A stretch of 64,000 nucleotides of DNA, taken from NCBI GenBank assembly GCA_902770835.1, contig CACXUM010000001.1, positions 1-64,000 of the forward strand. The letters run 5' to 3'. The stretch's first letter is position 1. Each line of letters begins with the position of its first letter. Of this stretch, positions 24,728-34,282 are shown one piece after another. The position numbers and the translations under genes were made by a program. Under the pieces are notes generated by a model. The model did no database searches. It was given only the letters and a program-made list of their open reading frames with translations, and was not told the DNA's origin. Source of the DNA: an uncultured Bacteroidia bacterium (GTDB lineage: Bacteria > Bacteroidota > Bacteroidia > Bacteroidales > F082).

Positions 24728-25227
24728 ATCACCAATTTGTTTCCATCGAATTGGGTGTGGTATTGGATGAGGGGATAGACTGGAACGCCGTCGGTGGGGA
24801 AGTTGGGTGCCATGTCCATATCGGTACTGATGATAATTTGTCCGTTTAGGATGCTGTAGTAGGCGTTGTTGCAGCGGTCTACGACAAAGGGAAAATCCAC
24901 CACCATGCGCGTGGTGTTGCCTTGGTTGTCGGTGCAGGCATCGGGATAGTTGGGCGGCATACGGTCGTAGGCGGCAAAAGCGTCCTCGATGTTGTCGGCA
25001 TCGGGTCTGCGAAACACGATGATGCCTCGGCTCGTGCTTTCCATCTCGGAAGTGATGTATTCCCAACCGCCAATGGTGTGAAGTTGCTGATATTGCATCT
25101 GGTTCGGGTAAATCGTGATGGGGTAGGGCAGAATCGGTCTGTTGGGATTCTCAGGGTACTTTTGGCAGCCGTTTAGTAGGGTGGCGGCGCATATTAATAT
25201 TAATAGGTGTAGAGTCGCGCGTTTCAT
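24718..25227 (-). CDS. Rieske-like lipoprotein lacking the usual Fe-S ligands
   Basis: A 169-residue protein with a lipobox signal (LICAATLLNGC). The pattern GGWEYIT, then RGIIVFRR, AFAAYDR and finally QYHTQFDGNKLVIYN matches a Bacteroidales lipoprotein family with a Rieske-type fold. In related proteins AYDR is followed by TCPHD-like ligands; here the sequence reads DRMPPNYPDAC. The second pair (CxxC/GH) is also changed (DRCNNAYYSI). It probably does not hold an iron-sulfur cluster. Its last 10 bases overlap the end of the gene on the other strand. Function unknown. Confidence 0.7.
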   Translation of the reverse strand: MKRATLHLLILICAATLLNGCQKYPENPNRPILPYPITIYPNQMQYQQLHTIGGWEYITSEMESTSRGIIVFRRPDADNIEDAFAAYDRMPPNYPDACTDNQGNTTRMVVDFPFVVDRCNNAYYSILNGQIIISTDMDMAPNFPTDGVPVYPLIQYHTQFDGNKLVIYN

Positions 25228-25282
25228 AATGCTGAATAAACTCTTTTTTTCGCGAAATCGTATGTTTTTGCGAGAAAAATGT

Positions 25283-25290
25283 TACATTTG
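25283..25290 (+). promoter_or_regulatory. Candidate -7 box for the small lipoprotein gene
   Basis: TACATTTG at 25283-25290, 18 nt before the ATG at 25309. A TTTTTG stretch upstream (25265-25270) is nearer than the usual -33 distance. Confidence 0.4.
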
Positions 25291-25308
25291 CCCGCAAAAT
25301 CTAAAGCC

Positions 25309-25575
25309 ATGAAGAAGAAAATGACCTTGATTTCGTGCCTGATGGTGCTCGTTTTGCTGTTCGGTTCGTGCGCCTCGTCGCAGTCGTCGCGGGCCATGCG
25401 GAAGGCCGAAAGGCAGATGGAAAGAATGGAAAAACGCTCGAAGAAGCAGTATGAGCAGGCCAAGTCGGCACACTACAAGCATCAGGCAAAAAAGACCAAA
25501 CAAATGATCAAAAAAGACAAACGACACGCCGAAAGGATGCGTCGGAGACAACGGAGCAATCCGTTTTTCTCCTGA
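25309..25575 (+). CDS. Small, highly basic lipoprotein
   Basis: An 88-residue protein. The signal MKKKMTLISCLMVLVLLFGSC ends in a lipobox (LFGSC). The mature part is a single charged helix with many Lys, Arg and Gln (QMERMEKRSKKQYEQAKSA, KKTKQMIKKDKRHAERMRRR) and ends in NPFFS. Small basic lipoproteins of this sort are common in Bacteroidales and have no known role. The start was set at ATG 25309 because earlier in-frame codons would add a charged segment before the signal. Confidence 0.7.
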   Translation: MKKKMTLISCLMVLVLLFGSCASSQSSRAMRKAERQMERMEKRSKKQYEQAKSAHYKHQAKKTKQMIKKDKRHAERMRRRQRSNPFFS

Positions 25576-25761
25576 TTCAATCTTGTTTTCTCCTGATTCA
25601 ATCCAAAAATTTCAATTTTTTGACCTGATTTTTGACGGAAACCGAAAAAAAACGAAAAAAAGTGTAAAAAACCGTTTTGCCATAAATGATTATATATCAA
25701 AATGTTGTATTGGATTTCAAGTTTTTTTGGAAGAAAAAAACGCCGAAAATGAATTTTTTTC

Positions 25762-25792
25762 TTGCGTACTTTCCAAGAAGGTTGTAATTTTG
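25762..25792 (+). promoter_or_regulatory. Promoter of the TonB receptor operon
   Basis: TTG at 25762-25764 and TAATTTTG at 25785-25792, 20 nt apart, fit the Bacteroidetes consensus well. The 5' leader is about 45 nt. The AT-rich stretch 25576-25760 before it shows no gene. Confidence 0.65.
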
Positions 25793-25841
25793 ACGACTTT
25801 TAATGCACTAAACAAAGTAGTATTACATAAAATTACAAGGT

Positions 25842-28800
25842 ATGTTTAAAAATTTACTAATGACCCTTGCCGTTATCCTGGCCACCTGCACGATGACCAT
25901 GGCTCAAGCGCAAGGAAGACTCAAAGGCAAGATTACCGATGACACTGGAGAACCGGTACCATTTGCAAACGTCATTGTAGAAAAGGGCGGAACGCAGGTG
26001 GGAGGAGCATCCTCTGACTTTGACGGTAATTATGACATCAACCCGATCCCTCCGGGAACCTACACCCTGAAGGCAAGTTGCATTGGCTACAGTGCCTATG
26101 TTGTGAACAACATCGTCATTCCGGCCAACAGAATCACCTTCTACGACATTAAGATGGCCAGTGGCGCAATCAACCTGAATGAGGTCACGGTCGTCGATTA
26201 CGAAGTTCCTTTGATTTCGAAGGACAACACGACACAAGGTGCCTCCATCACCTCAGAGGAAATCGCCAAGTTGCCGGTGCGTTCGGCAGAAGGCGTTGCC
26301 GCCAGCGTCGGTGGCGTGTTCTCACAAGACGGTGAGGTCGGCTCCATTCGTGGTTCGCGTGAAGGAGCCGTCTATTACATTGACGGTGTGAAGGTTATCG
26401 GTAGTTCCAGTGTGCCTCAAGGTGCCATCGACCAAGTCGACGTCATCTTGGGTGGTACGCCTGCCATGTATGGTGACGCCATGGGCGGTATCATCAACAT
26501 GACCACCAAAGGCCCCAGCCGTACTTGGGGTGGCGGTATCGAAGCCGAGTATTCGGTGGATGGTTACGGCCACGGACGTCTCGGCGGTAGCTTGCAAGGA
26601 CCGCTCATCAAGAGCAAGAAAAACGACCAGGAAGCCCTCCTCGGTTTCTTCCTCGCTTTCGACTACAACCGCAGACAGTATGGAAGCTCTTCCGCAGTGG
26701 GTTACTATCGTGCCAAAGACGATTGGATGGACTACATCACCAACAATCCTCTGACCCTTTCAGGACTGGGTGGCAGCACCGGTACGAACCAATCTGCCGC
26801 TTACACCCACAAGGACAACCTCTTCCATACCCGTTTCCTCAACAACACGACCAACCAGAACATCAACGTTACGGGTAAGATTGACGTCCGCACTGGTTCG
26901 ACCACCAACTTGACCATTGGCGGTTCGTTCTACAGATCGGGCGGTCACTATGCCTACAACAGACGTCAGTATTACTTCAATACGGAAAAGAACTATTTGG
27001 CAAAGAGCGGCACCTATCGTGGCTACATCCGCTTCACGCAACGTTTCCCCTCCGATGCCGAGAGTTCTTCGTTGATTTCCAATGTGTACTATAGCATTCA
27101 GGCCGACATTTCGCGCTACACATCTGAGACGGGCGACCCCGACCTCTGGAACAATGTGTTCGCCTACGGTTATCTTGGCAAGTTCAAGACCACCAGACAA
27201 CCTGACTTCCGCTTCGAACAGGGCACCATCGACTCAGTGATGGTGAACGGCCAATACAAGACCCTCAGCAATGTGTACGTCCTGCAAAACTACTTCGACA
27301 CCAATGTTGAGTTTGAGGAAATCAATGCCAACTTCAATCCCAAATTGGCCATCTATGCCAAGAATTACTTTGATCTTTATAAGGATTATGGTGCATTCGG
27401 TTACTACAACAACTTGTCGAACATCATCCTGAACAACGGCTTGGTTAACGGTTTGGCCCCGAGTTATGTGTACGGTTTGTATGCAGTGCCCGGCACCGTG
27501 CAGACTTCATACGACAAGATCATCAATGACCAGATTGCCGTCAACATCAACGGTTCGTTGACCCTCGGTCGTGGCGACAACTCTCACGACATCAAGTTGG
27601 GCTTCCAGTATGAGCAGCAGAACAACTCGCGTATGTTGTACAACAACAATTCGTACAACTACAACTACTGGACCTTGATGCGCGACTACGTCAACTACCA
27701 CATCAACGAACTTGACATGGCCCATCCGTATGCCATCAGCTACGACGGCTTTGCCGATACAGTGATGTACAACAGACTGTATGACGCCGATATGCAATAC
27801 ACATTCGATGCCCGCCTGCGTCAGGCTATGGGTCTGCCGGTCAACGGAACAGAATGGATCCTCATCGATACCTACAACTTCGACAACAACACCATCAGTT
27901 ATTATGATGCTGCCGGCAATCTCCATGAGAACGTGAAGGTGGAAGGCGGCCTCGACATGAGCATGTTCGGTGCCGACGAGTTGACCCGTAACGGCAACTT
28001 CTCGGTGTATTACTATGGCTACTCCTACGACGGCCACACCAAGTACAGCCTCACCGAGCGTCCTTCGCTCACCGACTTCTTCAACAAGACGGATGCCGAC
28101 AATGTGTTGACCCGCCCGATTGGTGCCCAACAGCCTATCTACATGGCCGGTTACATTCAAGACAAGTTCGCCTTCAAAGACCTAATTTTCAACATCGGTG
28201 TGCGTGTCGACCGCTTCGATGCCAACCAGAGCGTGCTGAAGGATCCTTACATCCTTTATGACCACTATCTCGTGGGCGACCTCAGAAACGGCAACATCCC
28301 CGCTGGCGAAATGAGCAGCCTGACTTCATACGACATTCCTGACAACATCGGTGACGACTACGCCCTCTATGTCAACAAACTTGAGGAAATCACCTCGATT
28401 GTCGGTTATCGTAAAGGCAATGTTTGGTACAACGAAGTCGGTGCCGAAATCAGCGACCCGAATGTCCTCGACATGGGTACTGGTGTTTCGCCTTGGGTGA
28501 AGGGTGAATATATTAAGATGGAGAACCGTAAGGTCGACATCAAGTCGTTCAAGGACTACGATCCCGCTTGGAGCGTCATGCCCCGTATCTCCTTCTCCTT
28601 CCCGATTTCCGACGAAGCCTTGTTCTTCGCCCACTATGACGTGCTGACCCAGCGTCCTACCAGTGACTTCTACTGCAGCCCGCTGTACTACCTCCGCTTT
28701 AATGACATCGGAGACGATATTGCCAACCCTGACTTGAGACCCGCCCAGACCATTGAGTATGAACTCGGTTTCACTCAGAAGGTGACCAACACTTCGTCAA

Positions 28801-29648
28801 TGACCATCACGGGTTACTACCACGAATTGCGTAACATGATTCAGATGTACCGTTTCAATGGTGCTTTCCCGAAGTCATACAACTCCTACAGCAACCTCGA
28901 CTTTGGTACTGTCAAGGGCTTGACCGCCAGTTACGACATGCGTCGTACGAAGAACGCCCGTATCCGTGCCAGCTACACTTTGCAGTTCGCTGACATGACC
29001 GGTTCTTCAACCTCCACCGCTTCAGCCTTGATTGCTGCTGGTGTGCCTAATTTGAGGTCAACCTTCCCGACCAATGCCGACCGTCGTCACGGCTTCAACC
29101 TGACCCTCGACTATCGTTTCAGCATCGGTAAGGACTATGACGGCCCCGTCATCCATCGCAAGGACGGCAAAGACATCCAGATTCTCTCGAACACTGGTTT
29201 CGCTCTGCAAGTCAATGGTGGTTCGGGCACCCCATTCACCGCTTCTCGTACGGTTTCGTCACCCATCTCGGGCGGCAACAACCTGCTGCAAGGCACTTAC
29301 AACGGTTCGCGTATCCCCGCCTCGTTCCGTTTCGACCTCCGCGTCGACAAGGACTTCAACTTCACCATTGGTGGCAAGAAGGAAGGCGAATCGAAGGGTC
29401 GCGATGCTTACGTGAACGTTTACCTGCAAATACTGAACCTGCTCAACTCGAAGAACGTTACCAATGTGTATAACGCCACTGGTAACCCCGACGACGACGG
29501 TTATCTTTCGGCTCCCGAATGGCAGCGCGAAATCAACAGCCAGATTGACCCGCAGGCCTTTGCTCAAATGTACTCCTTGTATGTCAATAGCGGCGGCAAC
29601 TACTCGATGCCTCGCCAATTCAGAATCGGTTTGAGCTTCAACTTCTAA
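25842..29648 (+). CDS. TonB-dependent outer-membrane receptor with carboxypeptidase-regulatory domain
   Basis: A 1268-residue outer-membrane transporter. After the signal peptide (ending TMAQAQ) there is a CarboxypepD_reg-like beta sandwich (GRLKGKITDDTGEPVPFANV, about residues 25-115), then a plug domain (ITSEEIAKLPVRSAEGVAA, VYYIDGVKV, MYGDAMGGIINMTTK, about 115-240), and a 22-strand barrel ending in the aromatic LSFNF. No SusD partner follows. Instead a 1520-residue secreted protein and a PorV/PorQ-family protein are in the same operon (gaps of 36 and 35 nt), so it probably works with these. The imported or exported substrate is unknown. Confidence 0.92.
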   Translation: MFKNLLMTLAVILATCTMTMAQAQGRLKGKITDDTGEPVPFANVIVEKGGTQVGGASSDFDGNYDINPIPPGTYTLKASCIGYSAYVVNNIVIPANRITFYDIKMASGAINLNEVTVVDYEVPLISKDNTTQGASITSEEIAKLPVRSAEGVAASVGGVFSQDGEVGSIRGSREGAVYYIDGVKVIGSSSVPQGAIDQVDVILGGTPAMYGDAMGGIINMTTKGPSRTWGGGIEAEYSVDGYGHGRLGGSLQGPLIKSKKNDQEALLGFFLAFDYNRRQYGSSSAVGYYRAKDDWMDYITNNPLTLSGLGGSTGTNQSAAYTHKDNLFHTRFLNNTTNQNINVTGKIDVRTGSTTNLTIGGSFYRSGGHYAYNRRQYYFNTEKNYLAKSGTYRGYIRFTQRFPSDAESSSLISNVYYSIQADISRYTSETGDPDLWNNVFAYGYLGKFKTTRQPDFRFEQGTIDSVMVNGQYKTLSNVYVLQNYFDTNVEFEEINANFNPKLAIYAKNYFDLYKDYGAFGYYNNLSNIILNNGLVNGLAPSYVYGLYAVPGTVQTSYDKIINDQIAVNINGSLTLGRGDNSHDIKLGFQYEQQNNSRMLYNNNSYNYNYWTLMRDYVNYHINELDMAHPYAISYDGFADTVMYNRLYDADMQYTFDARLRQAMGLPVNGTEWILIDTYNFDNNTISYYDAAGNLHENVKVEGGLDMSMFGADELTRNGNFSVYYYGYSYDGHTKYSLTERPSLTDFFNKTDADNVLTRPIGAQQPIYMAGYIQDKFAFKDLIFNIGVRVDRFDANQSVLKDPYILYDHYLVGDLRNGNIPAGEMSSLTSYDIPDNIGDDYALYVNKLEEITSIVGYRKGNVWYNEVGAEISDPNVLDMGTGVSPWVKGEYIKMENRKVDIKSFKDYDPAWSVMPRISFSFPISDEALFFAHYDVLTQRPTSDFYCSPLYYLRFNDIGDDIANPDLRPAQTIEYELGFTQKVTNTSSMTITGYYHELRNMIQMYRFNGAFPKSYNSYSNLDFGTVKGLTASYDMRRTKNARIRASYTLQFADMTGSSTSTASALIAAGVPNLRSTFPTNADRRHGFNLTLDYRFSIGKDYDGPVIHRKDGKDIQILSNTGFALQVNGGSGTPFTASRTVSSPISGGNNLLQGTYNGSRIPASFRFDLRVDKDFNFTIGGKKEGESKGRDAYVNVYLQILNLLNSKNVTNVYNATGNPDDDGYLSAPEWQREINSQIDPQAFAQMYSLYVNSGGNYSMPRQFRIGLSFNF

Positions 29649-29684
29649 ACGCGAGAAAATTCATAACGATAAATTACAAGTATT

Positions 29685-32600
29685 ATGAAGAATATATTTA
29701 GAATTTTGTTTGTGGCGCTGCTCATCACAAGCGCTGTGATTCCCGGAAAGGCTGAGATGTACAAAGGCCAGAGCAACAATGGCCAGCGTGCCGTGACTGC
29801 AGCCGGCTGTACGCCTTCCGCGTCTTTCGAATGGCTTGACATCAACAATGTCAAAACGCGTATCAATTCAGGCGGTGATATGTGGTGGGATCTTCCCGCT
29901 GGTACTGGTTCAAAGTACTATATCCCTGCCAACGGTTCCGCTACCTCCTTGTTTGCTGGCTCCTTGTGGATTGCCGGTGTCGACGTCAACAACCAGTTGA
30001 AGTGCGCCGCCTTGCGTTTCCGCCAAGTCGGTAACGACTATTTCACCGGCCCGCTTACCGTCGACGGCAGAGCCTCCATCACTCCCGAAACTTGCGCCAG
30101 ATGGGACAAGATCTTCAAGATTACCCGCGCCGAAGTGGACGAGTTCCTCTCCAACGTGGACGCCAGCGGTCATGTCGATCCTAGCGTAATCCCCTCCATC
30201 ATCAAGAACTGGCCCGCTCACCCGGATCCGGAAAACGACCCCGAAGGCATTGCCAACTACCTCGCTCCCTTCTATGATGCGGACGGCGACTATGAGTATC
30301 ACCCCGAAAATGGTGACTATCCTTATTATGATGTCAACAACGAACTCTGCCACACCAAGATTCCGACAATGGAAGAGGAAAAGGACGGCACTATGCACGG
30401 CTCTATCCTTGCCGACCAAGTGCTGAAAGGCGACCAAACCCTGTGGTGGATTTTCAATGATAAAGGTGCTACGCACACTGAGTCAGGTGGTCAGGCCATC
30501 GGTATCGAAGTTCGCGCCCAGGCTTTCGCCTTCGCCACGAATGACGAAATCAACAACATGACCTTCTATAGCTACGAAATCATCAACCGTTCAACCTATA
30601 CCTTGACTGGCACTTACTTCTCGCCCTGGACCGACGTTGACCTCGGTTACGGCTGGGACGACTATGTAGGTTGCGACGTCCGTCGTGGTTTGGGTTATGG
30701 TTACAACGGTTCTGCTGTTGACGGTAGCGGTGAACCCGAAGCCTACGGTGCCCAGCCTCCGGCGATTGGTATCGACTTCTTCCAAGGCCCCTACATGGAC
30801 CCCGATGGAATCGACAACCCCAAGTTCACCTTCGAACAGATTTTTGATCACATCGACCCCGTTACGGGCGACTCTATCTTTGTCAACGACTCGACCACTG
30901 CCTTGCAAGTGGTTGACGAAAGCATCAACGGTGTGAACTTCGGCAACGGTATCATCGACGATGAACGTTTCGGTATGCGCCGTTTCGTGTATCACAACAA
31001 CAGTAATGCCGACAATGGCGACCCGAACACCGCTCCCCAATATTACAACTACCTCCGTGGTATTTGGAAGAACGGCGCCAAGATGCGCTACGGCGGCAAC
31101 GCCTTCACGGGCAGTGATGTGGTTGGCCCTGAGTGCGACTTCATGTTCCCCGGCGATTCCGACCCGTGGAACTGGGGTACTGGTGGCACCCCGCCTATGG
31201 GTGGCTACAACGCTGATGGTCTTTACTGGTCAGAGGAACAGTGCCAAAACGCTCCTAACGACCGTCGTTTCATGCAGTCGGCAGGCCCCTTCACCTTGGA
31301 ACCCGGTGCTGTCAACTACATCACCTTCGGTGTGCCGTGGGCAAGAGCCACTTCTGGTGGTGCTTGGGCTTCGGTTGAATTGCTCCGCGTGGTCGACGAC
31401 AAGTGCCAAGCCTTGTTCGACAACTGCTTCAAGGTTATCGACGGCCCCAGCGCTCCCGACATGACCATCCGCGAACTCGACCAACAACTTATTTTCTATC
31501 TGTCGAATACAGAACTTTCCAACAACTATAAGGAAGGCTACATCGAAATGGATCCTGAGATTCCGAATTCGAGAGTCGATACCCAAATCGAAAAGGATTC
31601 TATCCCGTACATCACTCCTCACGGCGACACCGTGATTATCCCTCACGAGACTGAAGATCCCGTTGAAGTGTTCTATGATAGGTATTATCGCTTCGAAGGC
31701 TATAAGGTGTATCAGTTGGCCAATGCCGAAGTGGGTGCTGACGAACTCAGCAACACCGACAAGGCTCGCCTCGTGTTCCAATGCGACGTGCGCAACAATG
31801 TGGGCCGCCTCCTCAACTATGAGTTTGACGAAGCTCTGCAAGCCAATGTGCCTGTGCTGAAAGTGAATGGCGGCGATGCCGGTATCGTCCACAGTTTCGT
31901 TATCACTGAGGACAAGTTCGCCCAAGGCGACAACCCGAATCTCGTCAACCACAAGCAATATTACTTCATGGCCGTTGCCTATGCCTACAACAACTACTTG
32001 ACCTACAACCAAGAGGACGCTTTGGGTCTGCAAGGCCAAAAGAAGCCTTACCTCGAAGGCAGAAAGAACATCCAAGTCTATACCGCCATGCCTCACAAGA
32101 CTGTTAATGGTACCAAGCTGAGAGCCGCTTACGGCGACAAGCCTGCTATCAAGCGTCTTGTTGGTGTGGGTAATGGTTCCAACGAACTTGAACTCACCAA
32201 AGAAACCATCGACTCCATCATGATGAAGCCTATGGCGTGGTACGACACCTGCCTGTTCCCGCTGAACAAGTTCGGCAACCCCAACTACCCGATTTCCTAC
32301 CATCCGGATTACGTGGCTGGTTATGGTCCTATCGACGTGAAAATCATTGACCCGCTGAATGTGAAGTCGCATAGATATGAACTTTGGTTTGGCGATATGA
32401 CTGAGCAATACACGCAACACATCACCAACGACAATGAAGTGTTTGGCGACTCGGCCAAGCGTCTTGTGAACCACTGGTATCTGATGGATTTGGATGAACC
32501 GGAAGTGGCAGGCGTGAATCCTGTCAAGAGCGATACCACCACGATTTACGACAATGAGCAAATGTTCATCGATCGTGGTATCTCCATCAATGTGACCCAA

Positions 32601-34247
32601 ACCTACGACATCGGTCGTATCAAGATAGGTCAGTTCTACTATGATGACGGTCAAGGCAACACGTGGCACGACTACGCTACTGTTGTTGCACCCAAGAACG
32701 GTTTTATCACTTCGTCCATCGAGTTCCAAGATCCCAGCAAACCCTGGTTGGATGGTATCCGCGACTTGGATGTGCCCGGTTCCTATTTGAACTGGATTCG
32801 TTCAGGAACGTATGTCGATATGGATAAAGCCGCCAACAACGACTACTCCATGTCATCGAACAAGACGGGTAAGGGCGACAGCCAGCCTTGGGACCCGACT
32901 GAGGACTTTGAGAAGACAGCCAACCGCACATGGTCGCCTGCCCTGCTGACCACCATCTGGAAGCAAGGTGATGCCATGAATCCTGGCCCGATGTTTAGTT
33001 CCAACTCGCGTTTGGATAGCGCTTTCTATCATACGCCCAGCATCGACATCGTGTTCACTTCCGACTCCAGCAAGTGGACCCGCTGCCCGGTCATTGAGAT
33101 GTGTGCCGACAAGCGTCTTGCCGAAAACGGTGCCGAGCGCTTCTTCTTGCGTAAGCACGCCTCCGTCGACAAGAAGGGCAATCCTTATATGATTAAGGGT
33201 GACGCCAACCAAGACATCCCGTTCGATTTGTGGGCCGAGTCAAGCAATACGCAATATGCCAGCGCCAACGAGGACGACCCGAACTTCATCGCTCCTCAGG
33301 GCATGAGCTGGTTCCCGGGCTATGTGATTGATGTTGAAACAGGTGCCCGTCTGAATGTTGCTTTCGGTGAAGACTCCTACCTCGCCGACCTCAACGGACG
33401 CGACATGCTCTTCAATCCTGCCAAGTTGATGAAGACCACTGTTGACGACAACTCAGGCTATAAGCAAATGGATGACCCCGCCCTTTACCGTGGCGCTGAC
33501 GCCGATCCTGTGTTTGGCGGCAAGCACTTCGTTTACATCTGGCGTATGGACTCCCTCCCGATGAACGACGACGCTCCGTGGAAGCATGTGAAGAACTACG
33601 GTTACGATGGTGGCCGTTTGCTCTACAATACTTTGTCGACCGCACAAAACCTGCCTACTGCCAATGGCCGTAACAACACGACCACCCACTTCTACAAACT
33701 GGCTATGTGGATTGGTATGCCGATGGGTATTGAAGGTGCCGACTGGCTGCCTAAGGACAACGATTGCCGTATCCGCATCCGTCTGGCCAAGCCTTACGCC
33801 CGTGGTTATGGTTATCCTTTGCAGACACCCAATGAGAGCCTGATGATCAACAACCTCAACCCGAAGTATTCCTTCACGATTGATGGTTGGGATCCGATTG
33901 AGAACGACCCGGAGAAGACCGAAGAAGACCTCAACCTCATCACTGTGGTGCCCAATCCTTACTATGCTTACGACTCCTACGAGGGCAATGCCTTGACCAA
34001 CAAGGTGAAGATTACCAATCTGCCTACCAAGTGCGTGGTTTCCATCTTCACGATGAGTGGCACGAAGGTGCGCCAGTTCCGTAAGGACAACGAAGACCCG
34101 AGCATTGAATGGGATTTGACCAACTTTGCCAACACGCCTGTGGCCAGCGGTTTCTACCTGATTCACATCAAGGATTTGACCAGCGGCGGCGAGCGCGTCA
34201 TCAAGTTCTTCGGAGCCATGCGCCAAGTTGACCTGAACACATTCTAA
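29685..34247 (+). CDS. Very large exported protein with T9SS-type C-terminal domain
   Basis: A 1520-residue protein with a signal peptide (ISRILFV-type hydrophobic start, cleaved near GKA-EM) and a long, beta-rich, Asp/Asn/Tyr-rich body. There is no catalytic motif that I recognise. The C-terminus starts with TVVPNPYYAYDSYEG and has strands KVKITNLPTKCVVSIFTMSGTKV and GFYLIHIKD (about residues 1425-1505), as in T9SS sorting domains, but ends in the unusual FFGAMRQVDLNTF. Proteins of this length and ending are found in many T9SS-bearing Bacteroidetes beside TonB receptors and PorV-like proteins. It is probably a surface protein assembled with its two operon partners. That is inferred from context. 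Confidence 0.8.
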   Translation: MKNIFRILFVALLITSAVIPGKAEMYKGQSNNGQRAVTAAGCTPSASFEWLDINNVKTRINSGGDMWWDLPAGTGSKYYIPANGSATSLFAGSLWIAGVDVNNQLKCAALRFRQVGNDYFTGPLTVDGRASITPETCARWDKIFKITRAEVDEFLSNVDASGHVDPSVIPSIIKNWPAHPDPENDPEGIANYLAPFYDADGDYEYHPENGDYPYYDVNNELCHTKIPTMEEEKDGTMHGSILADQVLKGDQTLWWIFNDKGATHTESGGQAIGIEVRAQAFAFATNDEINNMTFYSYEIINRSTYTLTGTYFSPWTDVDLGYGWDDYVGCDVRRGLGYGYNGSAVDGSGEPEAYGAQPPAIGIDFFQGPYMDPDGIDNPKFTFEQIFDHIDPVTGDSIFVNDSTTALQVVDESINGVNFGNGIIDDERFGMRRFVYHNNSNADNGDPNTAPQYYNYLRGIWKNGAKMRYGGNAFTGSDVVGPECDFMFPGDSDPWNWGTGGTPPMGGYNADGLYWSEEQCQNAPNDRRFMQSAGPFTLEPGAVNYITFGVPWARATSGGAWASVELLRVVDDKCQALFDNCFKVIDGPSAPDMTIRELDQQLIFYLSNTELSNNYKEGYIEMDPEIPNSRVDTQIEKDSIPYITPHGDTVIIPHETEDPVEVFYDRYYRFEGYKVYQLANAEVGADELSNTDKARLVFQCDVRNNVGRLLNYEFDEALQANVPVLKVNGGDAGIVHSFVITEDKFAQGDNPNLVNHKQYYFMAVAYAYNNYLTYNQEDALGLQGQKKPYLEGRKNIQVYTAMPHKTVNGTKLRAAYGDKPAIKRLVGVGNGSNELELTKETIDSIMMKPMAWYDTCLFPLNKFGNPNYPISYHPDYVAGYGPIDVKIIDPLNVKSHRYELWFGDMTEQYTQHITNDNEVFGDSAKRLVNHWYLMDLDEPEVAGVNPVKSDTTTIYDNEQMFIDRGISINVTQTYDIGRIKIGQFYYDDGQGNTWHDYATVVAPKNGFITSSIEFQDPSKPWLDGIRDLDVPGSYLNWIRSGTYVDMDKAANNDYSMSSNKTGKGDSQPWDPTEDFEKTANRTWSPALLTTIWKQGDAMNPGPMFSSNSRLDSAFYHTPSIDIVFTSDSSKWTRCPVIEMCADKRLAENGAERFFLRKHASVDKKGNPYMIKGDANQDIPFDLWAESSNTQYASANEDDPNFIAPQGMSWFPGYVIDVETGARLNVAFGEDSYLADLNGRDMLFNPAKLMKTTVDDNSGYKQMDDPALYRGADADPVFGGKHFVYIWRMDSLPMNDDAPWKHVKNYGYDGGRLLYNTLSTAQNLPTANGRNNTTTHFYKLAMWIGMPMGIEGADWLPKDNDCRIRIRLAKPYARGYGYPLQTPNESLMINNLNPKYSFTIDGWDPIENDPEKTEEDLNLITVVPNPYYAYDSYEGNALTNKVKITNLPTKCVVSIFTMSGTKVRQFRKDNEDPSIEWDLTNFANTPVASGFYLIHIKDLTSGGERVIKFFGAMRQVDLNTF

Positions 34248-34282
34248 ACAATGTAATTGCTAACCGTAAATAATTTATCATC

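Noticed and set aside
31230-32729. 499-residue open frame on the minus strand
   Set aside because: It lies fully inside the 1520-residue secreted protein gene, has no sensible domain and is a by-product of codon bias.
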